DNA of 64,000 nt, taken from GCA-2746365 sp963711255. Lineage in GTDB: Bacteria > Pseudomonadota > Gammaproteobacteria > SZUA-229. The notes beneath the pieces were generated by a model, which saw only the letters and a program-made list of their open reading frames with translations, was not told the origin of the DNA and made no database searches. Location: contig CAVQDO010000035.1 of assembly GCA_963711255.1 (NCBI GenBank), forward strand, positions 186,001 through 250,000, in the 5' to 3' direction. Position numbers and translations under genes: made by a program. Shown here piece after piece: positions 43,559-51,936 of this stretch (positions are counted from its first letter, which is position 1; every line of letters starts with the position of its first letter).

Positions 43559-44833
43559 ATGAAGCTTGAATCATTAGCGCTACACCATGGTTATGAACCG
43601 GAAGCCACTACAAAAGCAGCGGCAGTTCCTATTTATCAAACTACCTCCTATACCTTTGATAACACGCAACATGGCGCGGACCTGTTTGACTTAAAAGTGC
43701 CCGGAAACATCTATACCCGTATGATGAACCCGACTACTGACGTACTGGAGCAACGACTGGCAGCAATGGAAGGCGGTATCGCGGGGCTGGCAGTTGCATC
43801 GGGTATGTCTGCGATTACCTATGCTATTCAATGCATCAGCGAAGTTGGAACAAATATTGTCAGTACCAGTCAACTCTACGGTGGCAGCTACAACCTGTTC
43901 GCCCATGCATTCCCGCGCCAGGGTATAGAAGTACGTATGGTTTCGGCCGATGACTTTGACGGTTTCGAAAAAGCCATAGATGAAAATACCCGTGCCATCT
44001 TTTGTGAGTCTATCGGCAATCCGGCCGGCAATGTGGTTGATATTGAAAAGCTGGCGAAAATTGCTAAAAAAGCCGGAGTGCCACTAATCGTTGATAATAC
44101 CGTTGCAACACCTTACCTGTGTCGTCCTATTGAAATGGGTGCTGATATCGTGATTCACTCACTAACCAAATATATCGGTGGCCACGGAACTTCTATTGGT
44201 GGCATCATCATTGACTCAGGCAAGTTTGACTGGGAAGCCAATAGTGAACGATTTGCGATTCTGGTTGACCCGGATCCATCCTATCACGGCGTTAGTTATA
44301 CCAAAGAATTTGGCCCGGCTGCTTACATAGGCCGTTGCCGTGTCGGTCCATTAAGAAACACCGGTGCCGCAATTTCACCTTACAATTCATTTCAAATTTT
44401 ACAGGGCCTTGAAACATTAGGGCTTCGCATGGAAAGACATTGTGAAAACGCAGAAAAACTGGCGGCCTATCTCAGCGACCATGAAAAAGTGACCTGGGTG
44501 AAATATGCTGCGCAGGCAGATAGTCCCTACTATGAAAACTGCCAGAAAATTACCGCGGGTAAAGCCTCCGGGATTCTCAGCTTCGGCCTGGAAGGCGGTG
44601 CAGAAGCGGGCGCACAATTTATTGATGCCCTGAAGATGATACTTCGACTGGTAAACATTGGTGATGCAAAATCACTGGCCTGCCATCCAGCCACTACCAC
44701 CCATCGTCAGTTAAATGATGAAGAGCTGGCGGCCGCAGGCGTTAGTGCCGACCTGGTACGAATATCTGTTGGCATCGAAAATATCGATGACATTATTGCT
44801 GATGTTAGCCAGGCGATTGACAGCATTGTTTAA
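43559..44833 (+). CDS. metY: O-acetylhomoserine sulfhydrylase (aminocarboxypropyltransferase)
   Basis: PLP enzyme that makes homocysteine directly from O-acetylhomoserine and sulfide. The 424-residue length and MKLESLALHHGYEPEATTKA, then AAVPIYQTTSY, match MetY rather than MetB or MetZ. The PLP lysine lies in ADIVIHSLTKYIGGHGTSIG. Other blocks are GNIYTRMMNPTTDVLEQRLA and SLACHPATTTHRQL. The paralogues MetB and MetZ are shorter (about 390-400 residues). It is preceded by a hairpin leader and a weak ribosome-binding site. No sulfate-assimilation genes are adjacent. Confidence 0.93.
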   Translation: MKLESLALHHGYEPEATTKAAAVPIYQTTSYTFDNTQHGADLFDLKVPGNIYTRMMNPTTDVLEQRLAAMEGGIAGLAVASGMSAITYAIQCISEVGTNIVSTSQLYGGSYNLFAHAFPRQGIEVRMVSADDFDGFEKAIDENTRAIFCESIGNPAGNVVDIEKLAKIAKKAGVPLIVDNTVATPYLCRPIEMGADIVIHSLTKYIGGHGTSIGGIIIDSGKFDWEANSERFAILVDPDPSYHGVSYTKEFGPAAYIGRCRVGPLRNTGAAISPYNSFQILQGLETLGLRMERHCENAEKLAAYLSDHEKVTWVKYAAQADSPYYENCQKITAGKASGILSFGLEGGAEAGAQFIDALKMILRLVNIGDAKSLACHPATTTHRQLNDEELAAAGVSADLVRISVGIENIDDIIADVSQAIDSIV

Positions 44834-44918
44834 AGGTAAGTGTAACTACACTCACTCCTGCTTTATATACATGCGTGTTGAGACGTGACTTGATGGCTGA
44901 GGTTACGATTCGGGGTTG

Positions 44919-45425
44919 CTAAAATTGATCAAGCATTTCAGCTTTATATTCGCTTGTTGATGGACTCAGCCCTGCTTCCTGCATGCGGTTGCTGAGGCTG
45001 TTCATTTTTCTCATCAAGTCATCCATGGTGATGGTGTTGTCATCCAGTTCATATAACTGCTTTGACCCGTGATACTGAAAATTAACAATGATCATGGCAT
45101 TATGATTGCCTTTAGTAATAGCTTTATCAAGCTGCCGTTGTTTTCGATGTATCCGGTTTAACTGTTGTTTCAAATCCCACACATACACCACTTCAACAAG
45201 GTATGGATGATGTCGTAATTTATTGAGGGCGTAAATGACAATAGCGGCAGCTGTTATGACGCCGGCCAGGTTATGAAAAAAATGGGATGCTTCTGGTGTG
45301 CTTAAGAGGGCAATATAAAGTGTTGAGCTGGTTAGCGAAATAATAATTAGCGCAATAGCGATAGCAGCAAAGGTGAAGTTAAGATGTTTTCTGTATCGTG
45401 TTTTGTCTATATCGATGAGTTGCAT
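44919..45425 (-). CDS. Membrane protein of unknown function, two transmembrane segments
   Basis: I do not recognise this 168-residue protein. It starts MQLIDIDKTRYRKHLNFTFA, with a hydrophobic segment at about residues 19-42 (AIAIALIIISLTSSTLYIAL) and another at about 52-66 (LAGVITAAAIVIYAL). The C-terminal half is charged and cytoplasmic-looking: LRHHPYLVEVVYVWDLKQQL with NRIHRKQRQLDKAITKG. A DDLMRKMNSLSNRMQEAG helix follows. It lies between convergent metY and divergent ubiC and looks monocistronic. A role cannot be assigned. Confidence 0.7.
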   Translation of the reverse strand: MQLIDIDKTRYRKHLNFTFAAIAIALIIISLTSSTLYIALLSTPEASHFFHNLAGVITAAAIVIYALNKLRHHPYLVEVVYVWDLKQQLNRIHRKQRQLDKAITKGNHNAMIIVNFQYHGSKQLYELDDNTITMDDLMRKMNSLSNRMQEAGLSPSTSEYKAEMLDQF

Positions 45426-45747
45426 ATGACATGCCGTAAATAATTAAAGGCCTAGTTTACTAGAATTGCGACGTTATATAGCTAAAACGAACAGTCGAAT
45501 AAATCGTTGTTAGCATCGCTAACATCGTTACAGCGCCAGTGCTTTCGCCATGATATGTTGTTGTTTCTACTAATTTTAATTTTTTTGTTTGGTAGTGTGG
45601 CGCGATATCAGCATTTGTGAATAAAGAAAGTTTGCTGATGTTTTACGATATTTCGTTATAAGATCCCAAATTTTATTAATAAATTTTTGCATAGTAACAT
45701 TTCACGCTAAAATGCCATTTTAAACGCCTCATCGTGAATTTCATATT
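45426..45747. other. Divergent intergenic region upstream of ubiC
   Basis: This 322-bp gap should hold two promoters. TGTTAGC (45508-45514) and GCTAACA (45518-45524) form a 7-bp inverted repeat around ATC, a possible operator. The part next to ubiC is AT-rich. No gene or RNA was recognised. Confidence 0.35.
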
Positions 45748-46281
45748 GTGAAGTCAAGACAACGCTGGTACCTGCGCCACCAACTGTTTAATCAGTCTAT
45801 ACCGAATTCCTTGTTGACCTGGTTATTTGATGCGTCATCCTTAACAGCGCGCCTGGTTAAGCTATGCGGTAACGATTTCTCCGTGCGCGTGATTTCTCAA
45901 CGCTGGCAGCTGCTGAGCGCTGAAGAAGCACAGGCAATGGCGCTGGATCACAGTGGGGCTGCACTGGTCAGGCAGGTGTTGCTGTGCTGTGGTGATACCC
46001 CGCTGGTTTATGCCAGAACGGTAATTCCAGGGATCACTACGAAGGGCGCGCAAAGGCGTTATTCCAATATGGGAAATCGGCCGCTCGGTGCCATGTTGTT
46101 TGCCGACAGAACTATGATGCGAGAGGAAGTGCAGGTGGCAATGCTGCCGGTTTCACATGAAGGGCATCAATATGCTAAACCGGATGAACTGGTGTGGGGA
46201 AGGCGTTCTGTTTTTCGGGTTGCCGGTAAACCGCTGCTGGTTAGCGAGTATTTTTATCCTGAGCTATTAAATTTGAAATAA
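45748..46281 (+). CDS. ubiC: Chorismate lyase (chorismate pyruvate-lyase)
   Basis: Converts chorismate to 4-hydroxybenzoate and pyruvate, the first committed step of ubiquinone synthesis. The 177-residue protein has the conserved substrate-binding arginines in ALVRQVLLCCGDTPLVYART and GNRPLGAMLFAD, the ending RRSVFRVAGKPLLVSEYF, and a length close to E. coli UbiC (165). The start is GTG. ubiA, usually next to ubiC, is not here, so the gene stands alone. ispB, elsewhere in the window, makes the side chain for the same pathway. Confidence 0.9.
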   Translation: MKSRQRWYLRHQLFNQSIPNSLLTWLFDASSLTARLVKLCGNDFSVRVISQRWQLLSAEEAQAMALDHSGAALVRQVLLCCGDTPLVYARTVIPGITTKGAQRRYSNMGNRPLGAMLFADRTMMREEVQVAMLPVSHEGHQYAKPDELVWGRRSVFRVAGKPLLVSEYFYPELLNLK

Positions 46282-46316
46282 TATTCTGAATTGATGAGGA
46301 TTAAACCTGATAGAGG

Positions 46317-46402
46317 ATCGCGCTTTGAAAAGCGCTCCTACAGGTAGCTATAACCCCCGTAGGAGCGGAAAAAATTGTTTGCAACAATTTTTCACGTAAG
46401 CC
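46317..46402. repeat. REP-like palindrome pair (GTAGGAGCG type) with an adjacent hairpin
   Basis: GCGCTCCTAC (about 46332-46341) and GTAGGAGCG (46359-46367) form an inverted pair of the type common in Pseudomonas-like genomes, and ATCGCGCTTTGAAAAGCGCTC just before it can form its own small stem. A hairpin AAAAATTGTTTGCAACAATTTTT follows at 46370-46392. It lies in the gap between ubiC and the cyclophilin gene and has no coding potential. Confidence 0.6.
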
Positions 46403-46523
46403 ACGAAGTGGTGAAGCATAGGGATATGCTGAATAATTCATTCCGCGAACAGCGCTTAATGTAAAAATCCTTAGCCTGGTATAAATCATTAAACTAAATC
46501 GACCATACCCGGCCAGGGTGACA

Positions 46524-46555
46524 GGTGGTTGCTAATACTTTAATCAGCAACCACC
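46524..46555. terminator. Strong hairpin at the 3' end of the cyclophilin gene
   Basis: GGTGGTTGCT (46524-46533) pairs perfectly with AGCAACCACC (46546-46555). No T run follows on either strand, so it may protect an mRNA end or act as a weak terminator rather than a classical one. It lies 10 nt past the stop codon on the minus strand. Confidence 0.5.
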
Positions 46556-46564
46556 CGGTAACGT

Positions 46565-47146
46565 TTATTCTTTTATTTCAGTAATTTTTACAATCGTAAT
46601 AGTCGTGCGCGGTACATCGGATGAAAACTGTCCGCCCGGGCCGGTTGCAACACGCGAAATCGCGCCGTTAATGTTTTCACCTTCAATGATTTTTCCAAAA
46701 ACCGTATATCCCCAGCCGCGCATGGATTTACTGGTGTGATCTAAAAAGCCATTGTCGGCCGTATTCAGGAAAAACTGGTTGGTTGCCGAATGCGGTGCGC
46801 TGGTGCGGGCCATGGCGATAGTGTTGTTCAGATTTTTTAAACCATTGTCAGCTTCATTTTGAACCGGTTCGTTTGTATCGACTTTTTTAAAGTCTGCGGT
46901 AAAACCGCCGCCCTGATTCATAAAGTCCTTGATCACTCGGTGAAAGATGGTGCCATCGTATGCGCCGGCATTAACATAGGCTAAAAAATTAGCAACGGTT
47001 TTGGGTGCTTTATCTGGATACAGTTCGACGACCATATCGCCTTTGCTGGTTTCGATTTTAACTTTTGGGTTTGCTGCCTGGGCTAGTTGAATTTGGAATG
47101 TTAGTGCCAGGGCGGCTGTTGTTAGTAATAGTTTTTTGAAGTTCAT
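46565..47146 (-). CDS. Periplasmic peptidyl-prolyl cis-trans isomerase, cyclophilin type
   Basis: A cyclophilin of 193 residues with an N-terminal signal peptide (KKLLLTTAALALTF, cleavage after AQAA), so it is exported to the periplasm (PpiA-like). The catalytic block is GTIFHRVIKDFMNQGGGFT, where the first Gln of the usual FMIQGG is Asn-Gln shifted. The NQFFLNTADN and GWGYTVFGKIIEG blocks are also present. The enzyme speeds proline isomerisation in folding envelope proteins. Its promoter side abuts copy B of the large palindromic repeat, which begins upstream within about 60 bp. Confidence 0.9.
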   Translation of the reverse strand: MNFKKLLLTTAALALTFQIQLAQAANPKVKIETSKGDMVVELYPDKAPKTVANFLAYVNAGAYDGTIFHRVIKDFMNQGGGFTADFKKVDTNEPVQNEADNGLKNLNNTIAMARTSAPHSATNQFFLNTADNGFLDHTSKSMRGWGYTVFGKIIEGENINGAISRVATGPGGQFSSDVPRTTITIVKITEIKE

Positions 47147-47208
47147 GTCTAGCTCTTGTTGGTATTTTTTGAATGGGGGAATTTAACTTAATTGGGGGGA
47201 TTTGTCAG

Positions 47209-47942
47209 GTTTCGTGTTTTATATTTCCTTTTGGCGTTAATATTTTCCTGTTGTTTGCATACTTAGGCCTTGCGGTACTCGCACCGCGGGCGAGTTACTC
47301 TTTTGCTACAGCCCAAAAGAGTAACCAGAAAAGGCCGCCGCTGACTCGATAGCCCCGGGAGAAGCGTCCGGGGAACCTGAATTTGAGGGTATCTGTTCTT
47401 TTGGCGTTAGTGTTTGCTTAAAGTGTTATTGCTTACTTTGGCCCGAGCCGCCCCGATGCGCCGTCCGGGCGCAGCGTGGCTAAATTCGCCGTCCATGGCG
47501 AATTTGCTCTACGTGTTGGCAAATTCAGCTATCGAAGGCGGAAGAGTCAAGATCAAAAACAAAGTCAACAGCACCAGCTAGAACACAGCAAAAAACATGG
47601 CGCGCAGCGCCATAGCTGGAGAAGCTTTTGTTTCGTTTCTTGTTTATCTCCCCTTTTGTTTGCTGACTTTGGGGGCATTGGTAGAGCAATTTCGCCATGG
47701 ACGGCGAAATTAGTGATGCTGCGCCTGGACGGCGCATCAGCACGGGCTCGTAGGCAATGCCCCCAAAGTCAGGAACCCCGAGTGCTTTTCTCGGGGCAAA
47801 CAAGTCGGGGCGGCACTTTTCTGGTTACTCTTTTGTTGCTGCTGACAAAAGAGTAACTCGCCCGCGGTGCGAGAACCGCAATGCCAAAGTAAACAACCAA
47901 CAGAAAATAATAACGCCAATAAGGAAATGTAAAAAACGAAAC
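47209..47942. repeat. Large palindromic repeat element, copy B (~734 bp)
   Basis: Second copy of the element at 25530-26266, in the same orientation. The terminal inverted repeats (about 95 bp) begin GTTTCGTGTTTTATATTTCC and end with CGAAAC. The two copies differ by scattered changes, and some occur in base-paired positions as compensating pairs: C25806/G25821 in A are T47486/A47501 in B, and G26106/C26116 in A are A47781/T47791 in B. No transposase is encoded. The element lies between the start side of the cyclophilin gene and the 3' end of tetR. The short frames inside are not real genes. Confidence 0.85.
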
Positions 47943-47950
47943 AGAAAAAA

Positions 47951-48592
47951 CTAACCCGTAATATTCGCCTTACGTGAAAGTTGCGTCTTACTGATGCCAA
48001 TTGAACGCAAAAACAGGCTAACCAGCTCATGGCTGATTTCATACAGACTAAGATCAACCAGTCTATCCTGCGGTTGCAGGCACTTTTGAATCAGTGCTTC
48101 GCGCACCATGCCCTGAAACATCAGCCCGGCGCATAAAATGGTTTTTTCGCGATTAGGTACGTCGTATGGCAGTGATTCATTCAGGCCAAACTCAATATAG
48201 TCGGTGAAGCTTTTCCAGCGATTCTGGAAAAAGGCCAGGCTTGCCGGGTTGCCCTCTAGCAGGCTGTGCAGTTCTATTCTCAGGATATCGGGATTTTTCG
48301 CGATATTTTCTATATACACCTGTGTCATACCGGCGAGTACGTCTTCAAATTGTGTGCCATGGCTGACAACGGTTTCGACATAGCTTTGACGCTGTCCGGC
48401 AAACTTTTCCAGGACGGCATTATAGAGAATTTGTTTGGAATCAAAATGGCGATAAAGAATCGCGGGGCTGACGTTTACCGCGCGGGCAATTTCGTCGATT
48501 GATACGCCGTGAAATCCTTTACTGGCAAAAAGGCCCTGAGCAGCAGAGAGTATGGTCTCTTTGCGCTCAGGGCCCGAAAGTCGATGACTCAA
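47951..48592 (-). CDS. TetR-family transcriptional regulator
   Basis: A 213-residue regulator with an N-terminal TetR helix-turn-helix: ERKETILSAAQGLFASKGFH, then GVSIDEIARAVNVSPAILYR and HFDSKQILY. The ligand-binding C-terminal domain is helical and has no recognisable ligand signature. It follows tusA by 34 nt on the same strand, so both are probably one transcript, and two copies of a 14-bp palindrome sit on the promoter upstream of tusA. Autorepression is therefore the natural inference. Its target ligand is unknown. The 3' end is 8 bp from palindromic repeat B. Confidence 0.88.
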   Translation of the reverse strand: MSHRLSGPERKETILSAAQGLFASKGFHGVSIDEIARAVNVSPAILYRHFDSKQILYNAVLEKFAGQRQSYVETVVSHGTQFEDVLAGMTQVYIENIAKNPDILRIELHSLLEGNPASLAFFQNRWKSFTDYIEFGLNESLPYDVPNREKTILCAGLMFQGMVREALIQKCLQPQDRLVDLSLYEISHELVSLFLRSIGISKTQLSRKANITG

Positions 48593-48626
48593 CTTTGATA
48601 GTCCGAGAAGTCTATCTTATGCGGAC

Positions 48627-48860
48627 TTAAGCAGCTTTTTGAATCATGAAAACGAATTTGCCGTCTTCTTCGCCGCTTGATTTCAGCTCGTTACCAGTTT
48701 GCTTGCAAAAAGCTTCGAAGTCTTTTACAGAACCTGGGTCAGTAGCAACAATACGTAATGTTTGGCCGGCATCCAGAGCTGCAATTGCTTTTTTTGCACG
48801 CAGAATAGGAAGTGGGCAGTTTAAACCGCTAGCGTCTAGTTCTGAATCAAAGTCACTCAT
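48627..48860 (-). CDS. tusA: TusA-family sulfur carrier protein
   Basis: A 77-residue sulfurtransferase-type protein. The active cysteine is in LDASGLNCPLPILRAKKAIA, the defining TusA motif, and DFEAFCKQTGNEL is also typical. TusA proteins relay persulfide sulfur for tRNA thiolation, molybdopterin synthesis or, in sulfur oxidisers, for dissimilatory sulfur transfer. Which of these applies is not shown. A GAGGAGATC ribosome-binding site lies upstream, and the promoter carries a palindromic operator. It is the first gene of a tusA-tetR transcript. The presence of a TetR regulator next to tusA is unusual for the housekeeping role. Confidence 0.85.
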   Translation of the reverse strand: MSDFDSELDASGLNCPLPILRAKKAIAALDAGQTLRIVATDPGSVKDFEAFCKQTGNELKSSGEEDGKFVFMIQKAA

Positions 48861-48904
48861 AGTGATCTCCTCGTTTTAGTTTGTGGTTTTACTGAATAAT
48901 TTCG

Positions 48905-48936
48905 AGTAAATGTTTATTTATAAGTAAACGTTTACT
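48905..48936. promoter_or_regulatory. Probable TetR operator, two tandem palindromes
   Basis: A perfect 14-bp palindrome AGTAAACGTTTACT (48923-48936) is followed 18 bp away centre to centre by AGTAAATGTTTATT (48905-48918), which differs at two positions. The perfect copy lies directly downstream of the -10 of the tusA promoter, covering the expected transcription start. The TetR gene is in the same transcript, so it is the likely binder. Confidence 0.65.
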
Positions 48937-48965
48937 AACTTATGAAATTAAGTATGGTTTGTCAA
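48937..48965 (-). promoter_or_regulatory. Promoter of tusA-tetR
   Basis: On the minus strand TTGACA (48965-48960), a perfect -35, is 17 nt from TAAGTT (48942-48937), a weak -10. It is followed at once by the palindromic operator. The leader to the tusA start is about 70 nt. Confidence 0.55.
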
Positions 48966-49001
48966 TAGAATTGGGCAAAAAATCAGATTTTTCCGTGTAA
49001 G

Positions 49002-49904
49002 TCATTGTTTCTTAGACCAGAAAAAAGCCAGTGCTGATCCGCTGATGTTGTGCCAGATACTGAAAATAGCGCCTGGCAAAGCCGCGGCTGCAGTGAAATG
49101 TTTGATCGCCAGGGCCACAGCCAGCCCTGAATTTTGCATGCCAACTTCTATTGCCAGGGTGCGGCATTCTTTGCTGCCATAGCCCAGCAGCCTGGCGATG
49201 CTAAAGCCGGCAAAAAGCCCCAGAATATTATGTAACGCCACCGCAAACAGAATAGTGACGCCCACCTGGCTGAGTTGCGCGGCATTCAGTGCGGTAATAA
49301 TGGCAATGATGAGTACGATAGCGCTGACCGCGATGAGCGGTAAATAGGGATCGATGTGTTTAATCGCGGCGGCAAAGTTTTGTCTCAGGGCGAGGCCCAG
49401 TGCAACAGGCAGAATAACAATGGTGAGAATGCTGAGAAACATTTTGCCGGCAGGTACATGAATGGATGCATCTGCAATGGCCAGGGTGATTAAGGGTGTG
49501 AGTATGATCGCCAGCAGGGTTGAAATACTGGTCAGGCTGATGGATAAAGCAACATTGCCCCTGGCCAGGTAAGTGATGACGTTGGATGCCGTGCCACCCG
49601 GACAGGCGCCAACTAATATCAGGCCAATGGTAAGGTCGCTGTCGAGCTGAAACAGGGTAGCGACAGCGAGTGCGGCTAATGGCATCACGGTGTACTGTAA
49701 TATCAGGCCGCTGATGATCAGTTTTGGCATCGACAGTGCGCGTTTGAAATCATCCAGGCTCAGGGTCAGACCCATGCTGAACATAATGACTGTCAACAGC
49801 GGAATGATGCCGGGTTTGAGTTCGCTGAAAGGTGCGGGTATTAAATAAGCAAGCGCCGATAACAGGATTGCCCAGACAGGAAAGAGCCGGATTAATGCTT
49901 CCAT
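49002..49904 (-). CDS. Bile acid:sodium symporter family transporter (BASS)
   Basis: A 300-residue inner-membrane protein with about nine to ten hydrophobic helices. The BASS signature appears as MFSMGLTLSLDDFKRAL and LVGACPGGTASNVITYLARGN (crossover motif), with ALAIEVGMQNSGLAVALA in the second half. Bacterial homologues import organic anions, including pantothenate, pyruvate or bile acids, with sodium. The substrate here is not known. The stop is about 140 bp upstream of the tusA start, past the operator region, so it could belong to the same or a separate transcript. Nothing links it to sulfur use. Confidence 0.85.
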   Translation of the reverse strand: MEALIRLFPVWAILLSALAYLIPAPFSELKPGIIPLLTVIMFSMGLTLSLDDFKRALSMPKLIISGLILQYTVMPLAALAVATLFQLDSDLTIGLILVGACPGGTASNVITYLARGNVALSISLTSISTLLAIILTPLITLAIADASIHVPAGKMFLSILTIVILPVALGLALRQNFAAAIKHIDPYLPLIAVSAIVLIIAIITALNAAQLSQVGVTILFAVALHNILGLFAGFSIARLLGYGSKECRTLAIEVGMQNSGLAVALAIKHFTAAAALPGAIFSIWHNISGSALAFFWSKKQ

Positions 49905-49981
49905 ACTTCGCGCTGGTACGGGGCTATGCGCATGGTTCGTCGCATGACTCGGTATATGGCCTGGTTGAAAAAACGAGCCGT

Positions 49982-50314
49982 TTAGACATCGAGAGACAGT
50001 TCGCCAGCAGTAATCGTTAATGGCAGCGGCTGCAGCGACTCACCTGCACAGGGGCCGGCGATGCATTCACCCGAATCGATGGTGAACAGCGCATCGTGTG
50101 TGGCACATTGTATTAAGGCTTTATCAAGGTCAAGAAACTGGTCCTGTTGCCACTCAAGGTTGGCACCGGTATGGGGGCACTTGTTGTAATAAGCAAAAAA
50201 CTCACCGTCTTTATGAACCACAAAAATGGACTGTGTTTTACGCTTGATTTTTACTTCGAAACTTTTGCTGCCGGGGTCTTCTATTTCGTTTGTTTTACAG
50301 AGTATATATGCCAT
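49982..50314 (-). CDS. Rieske [2Fe-2S] domain protein
   Basis: A 110-residue protein made of one Rieske domain. The cluster ligands are C-x-H in KCPHTGANLEW and C-x2-H in IQCATHDALFTIDSGECIAGP. The sequence is typical of soluble Rieske-type ferredoxins that pass electrons to oxygenases or nitrite reductases, but the partner is not in the window. The start at 50314 is 70 bp from the divergent rmuC gene. The 3' end is 77 bp before the BASS gene on the same strand. Confidence 0.85.
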   Translation of the reverse strand: MAYILCKTNEIEDPGSKSFEVKIKRKTQSIFVVHKDGEFFAYYNKCPHTGANLEWQQDQFLDLDKALIQCATHDALFTIDSGECIAGPCAGESLQPLPLTITAGELSLDV

Positions 50315-50383
50315 TACGTATGGTAGAGTAGCCTGAAAAATTGAATTATATCGTATTAGTTAGCGGGAGCGACATTAATAGTA

Positions 50384-51883
50384 ATGGCAACACCAGTTAT
50401 ACAGCCCGAAGGTAGTCAGTCGATAGTGCAACAGTCTGTTGTAGAGCAGCCTGTAGTACAGCCACCTGTCGTATCGCAGCCCGTTACCGGGCAATTAAAC
50501 AGCTGGCAGCCTGCTGCTGAACCTTTCACAACGGCAGAAATAACCGTCATCGCTCTGCTGGTTGTTATCGCTGTTTTATTAGTGACCTTTATCCTGCGGC
50601 AGAATCGCTTCATGACTGACAGGTTCAGTGAGCTTGGCTCAAAAACAGACGAACAGGCACGCAGTGCACAGGCATTGCAGGAAAATTTCCAGCGAACTCG
50701 AAGCGAAATACTGGAGGCGCAGAATAATGCGCAGCTTAAAATTGAGCAGCGTTTTGCTGATGTGCAGCAGGGCCTGGAAAAAAGACTGGGGGAAATGTCA
50801 CAGGCATCGGTAGAGCGCCTGGCAAAATCCAGTGAAGACATGCAGCAGAGCCTGCAGCAGCAGTTGCAGGGGATGCAGAAAATTAAAACCGCGTTTGAGC
50901 TGCGCTTTGGTGACATGCAGCAGTCTATTGAAAAACGCCTGGGTGAAATGTCGAAACACAGTATAGAGAGTTTTTCCAAATCCAATAACGATTTACATGA
51001 GCTGTTACAGAAACGGCTGCATGAAATTAGTGGCCAGGTTGAGCAGCGCCTGGATAAAGGTTTTGAAAAAACAACCAAAACATTTACCGATGTAATGGAA
51101 ACGCTGGCAAAAATCGATGCTGCACAAAAACGTATAGATGACCTGTCAACTAATGTTGTCAGTCTGCAGGAAGTGTTATCTGATAAACGCTCGCGTGGTG
51201 CCTTCGGTGAAGTTCAGATGGCAAGCCTGATCAGTAACGTAATGCCGGAAGGCAGCTATGCGCTGCAATATTCATTGAGTAATGGTAAACGGGTGGACTG
51301 CATGATGTTTTTGCCTGATCCAACCGGGCATATCGCTATTGATTCAAAATTCCCGCTCAATTCTTTTCAAAAGATGATGGACGACGAGGCCACGGACGCT
51401 GTGCGCCTGCTTGCGGAAAAGCAGTTCCGGCTGGATATTAAAAAGCATATTAAAGATATTGCCGATAAATATATCATTGAAAAAGAAACCGCCGATGGTG
51501 CCATTATGTTTATCCCCGCAGAGGCCGTATTTGCTGAGATACACGCGCACCATCCGGCACTGGTAGAAGAAGCGCAGCGCGCCAGGGTCTGGATGGTGTC
51601 GCCAACAACCTTAATGGCGGTATTAACCACAGCGCGTGCGGTATTAAAAGATTCCGCCACGCGGAAGCAGGTACATGTTATCCAGGAACACCTGGTCAGT
51701 CTGTCAAAAGATTTTGAGCGATTCAGAAGGCGCATGGATAACCTTTCCAAACATATTCGCATGGCGAATAAAGATGTTGATGACGTGACTATAACGGCGG
51801 GTAAAATCAGTAGCCGTTTCGAAAAAATTGAAAAGGTAGAAATGCAGGAAGAAGACGTAGAACTGCTTGAGAGTAATGACTAG
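50384..51883 (+). CDS. rmuC: DNA recombination protein RmuC
   Basis: Nuclease-like protein that limits DNA inversions and plasmid or phage recombination. The 499 residues begin with an unusual Gln/Val/Pro-rich extension (about residues 1-50), then one membrane helix (about 53-77), long coiled coils with repeats of the type KRLGEMS (about 85-270), and the conserved RmuC domain from DKRSRGAFGEVQMASLISNV. That domain includes MPEGSYALQYSLSNGKRVDC and AIDSKFPLNSF. Length is normal. It is followed after 53 nt by the AI-2E gene, so these may be co-transcribed. Confidence 0.88.
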   Translation: MATPVIQPEGSQSIVQQSVVEQPVVQPPVVSQPVTGQLNSWQPAAEPFTTAEITVIALLVVIAVLLVTFILRQNRFMTDRFSELGSKTDEQARSAQALQENFQRTRSEILEAQNNAQLKIEQRFADVQQGLEKRLGEMSQASVERLAKSSEDMQQSLQQQLQGMQKIKTAFELRFGDMQQSIEKRLGEMSKHSIESFSKSNNDLHELLQKRLHEISGQVEQRLDKGFEKTTKTFTDVMETLAKIDAAQKRIDDLSTNVVSLQEVLSDKRSRGAFGEVQMASLISNVMPEGSYALQYSLSNGKRVDCMMFLPDPTGHIAIDSKFPLNSFQKMMDDEATDAVRLLAEKQFRLDIKKHIKDIADKYIIEKETADGAIMFIPAEAVFAEIHAHHPALVEEAQRARVWMVSPTTLMAVLTTARAVLKDSATRKQVHVIQEHLVSLSKDFERFRRRMDNLSKHIRMANKDVDDVTITAGKISSRFEKIEKVEMQEEDVELLESND

Positions 51884-51936
51884 CTAATCACTTTCTTCAT
51901 ATTGATACAGAAAATTCACAAAACAGGTACTTAATT

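Noticed and set aside
50416..51078. 220-residue minus-strand frame within rmuC
   Set aside because: It is a Cys/Ser-rich antisense reading of the rmuC coiled coil and has no upstream ribosome-binding site.
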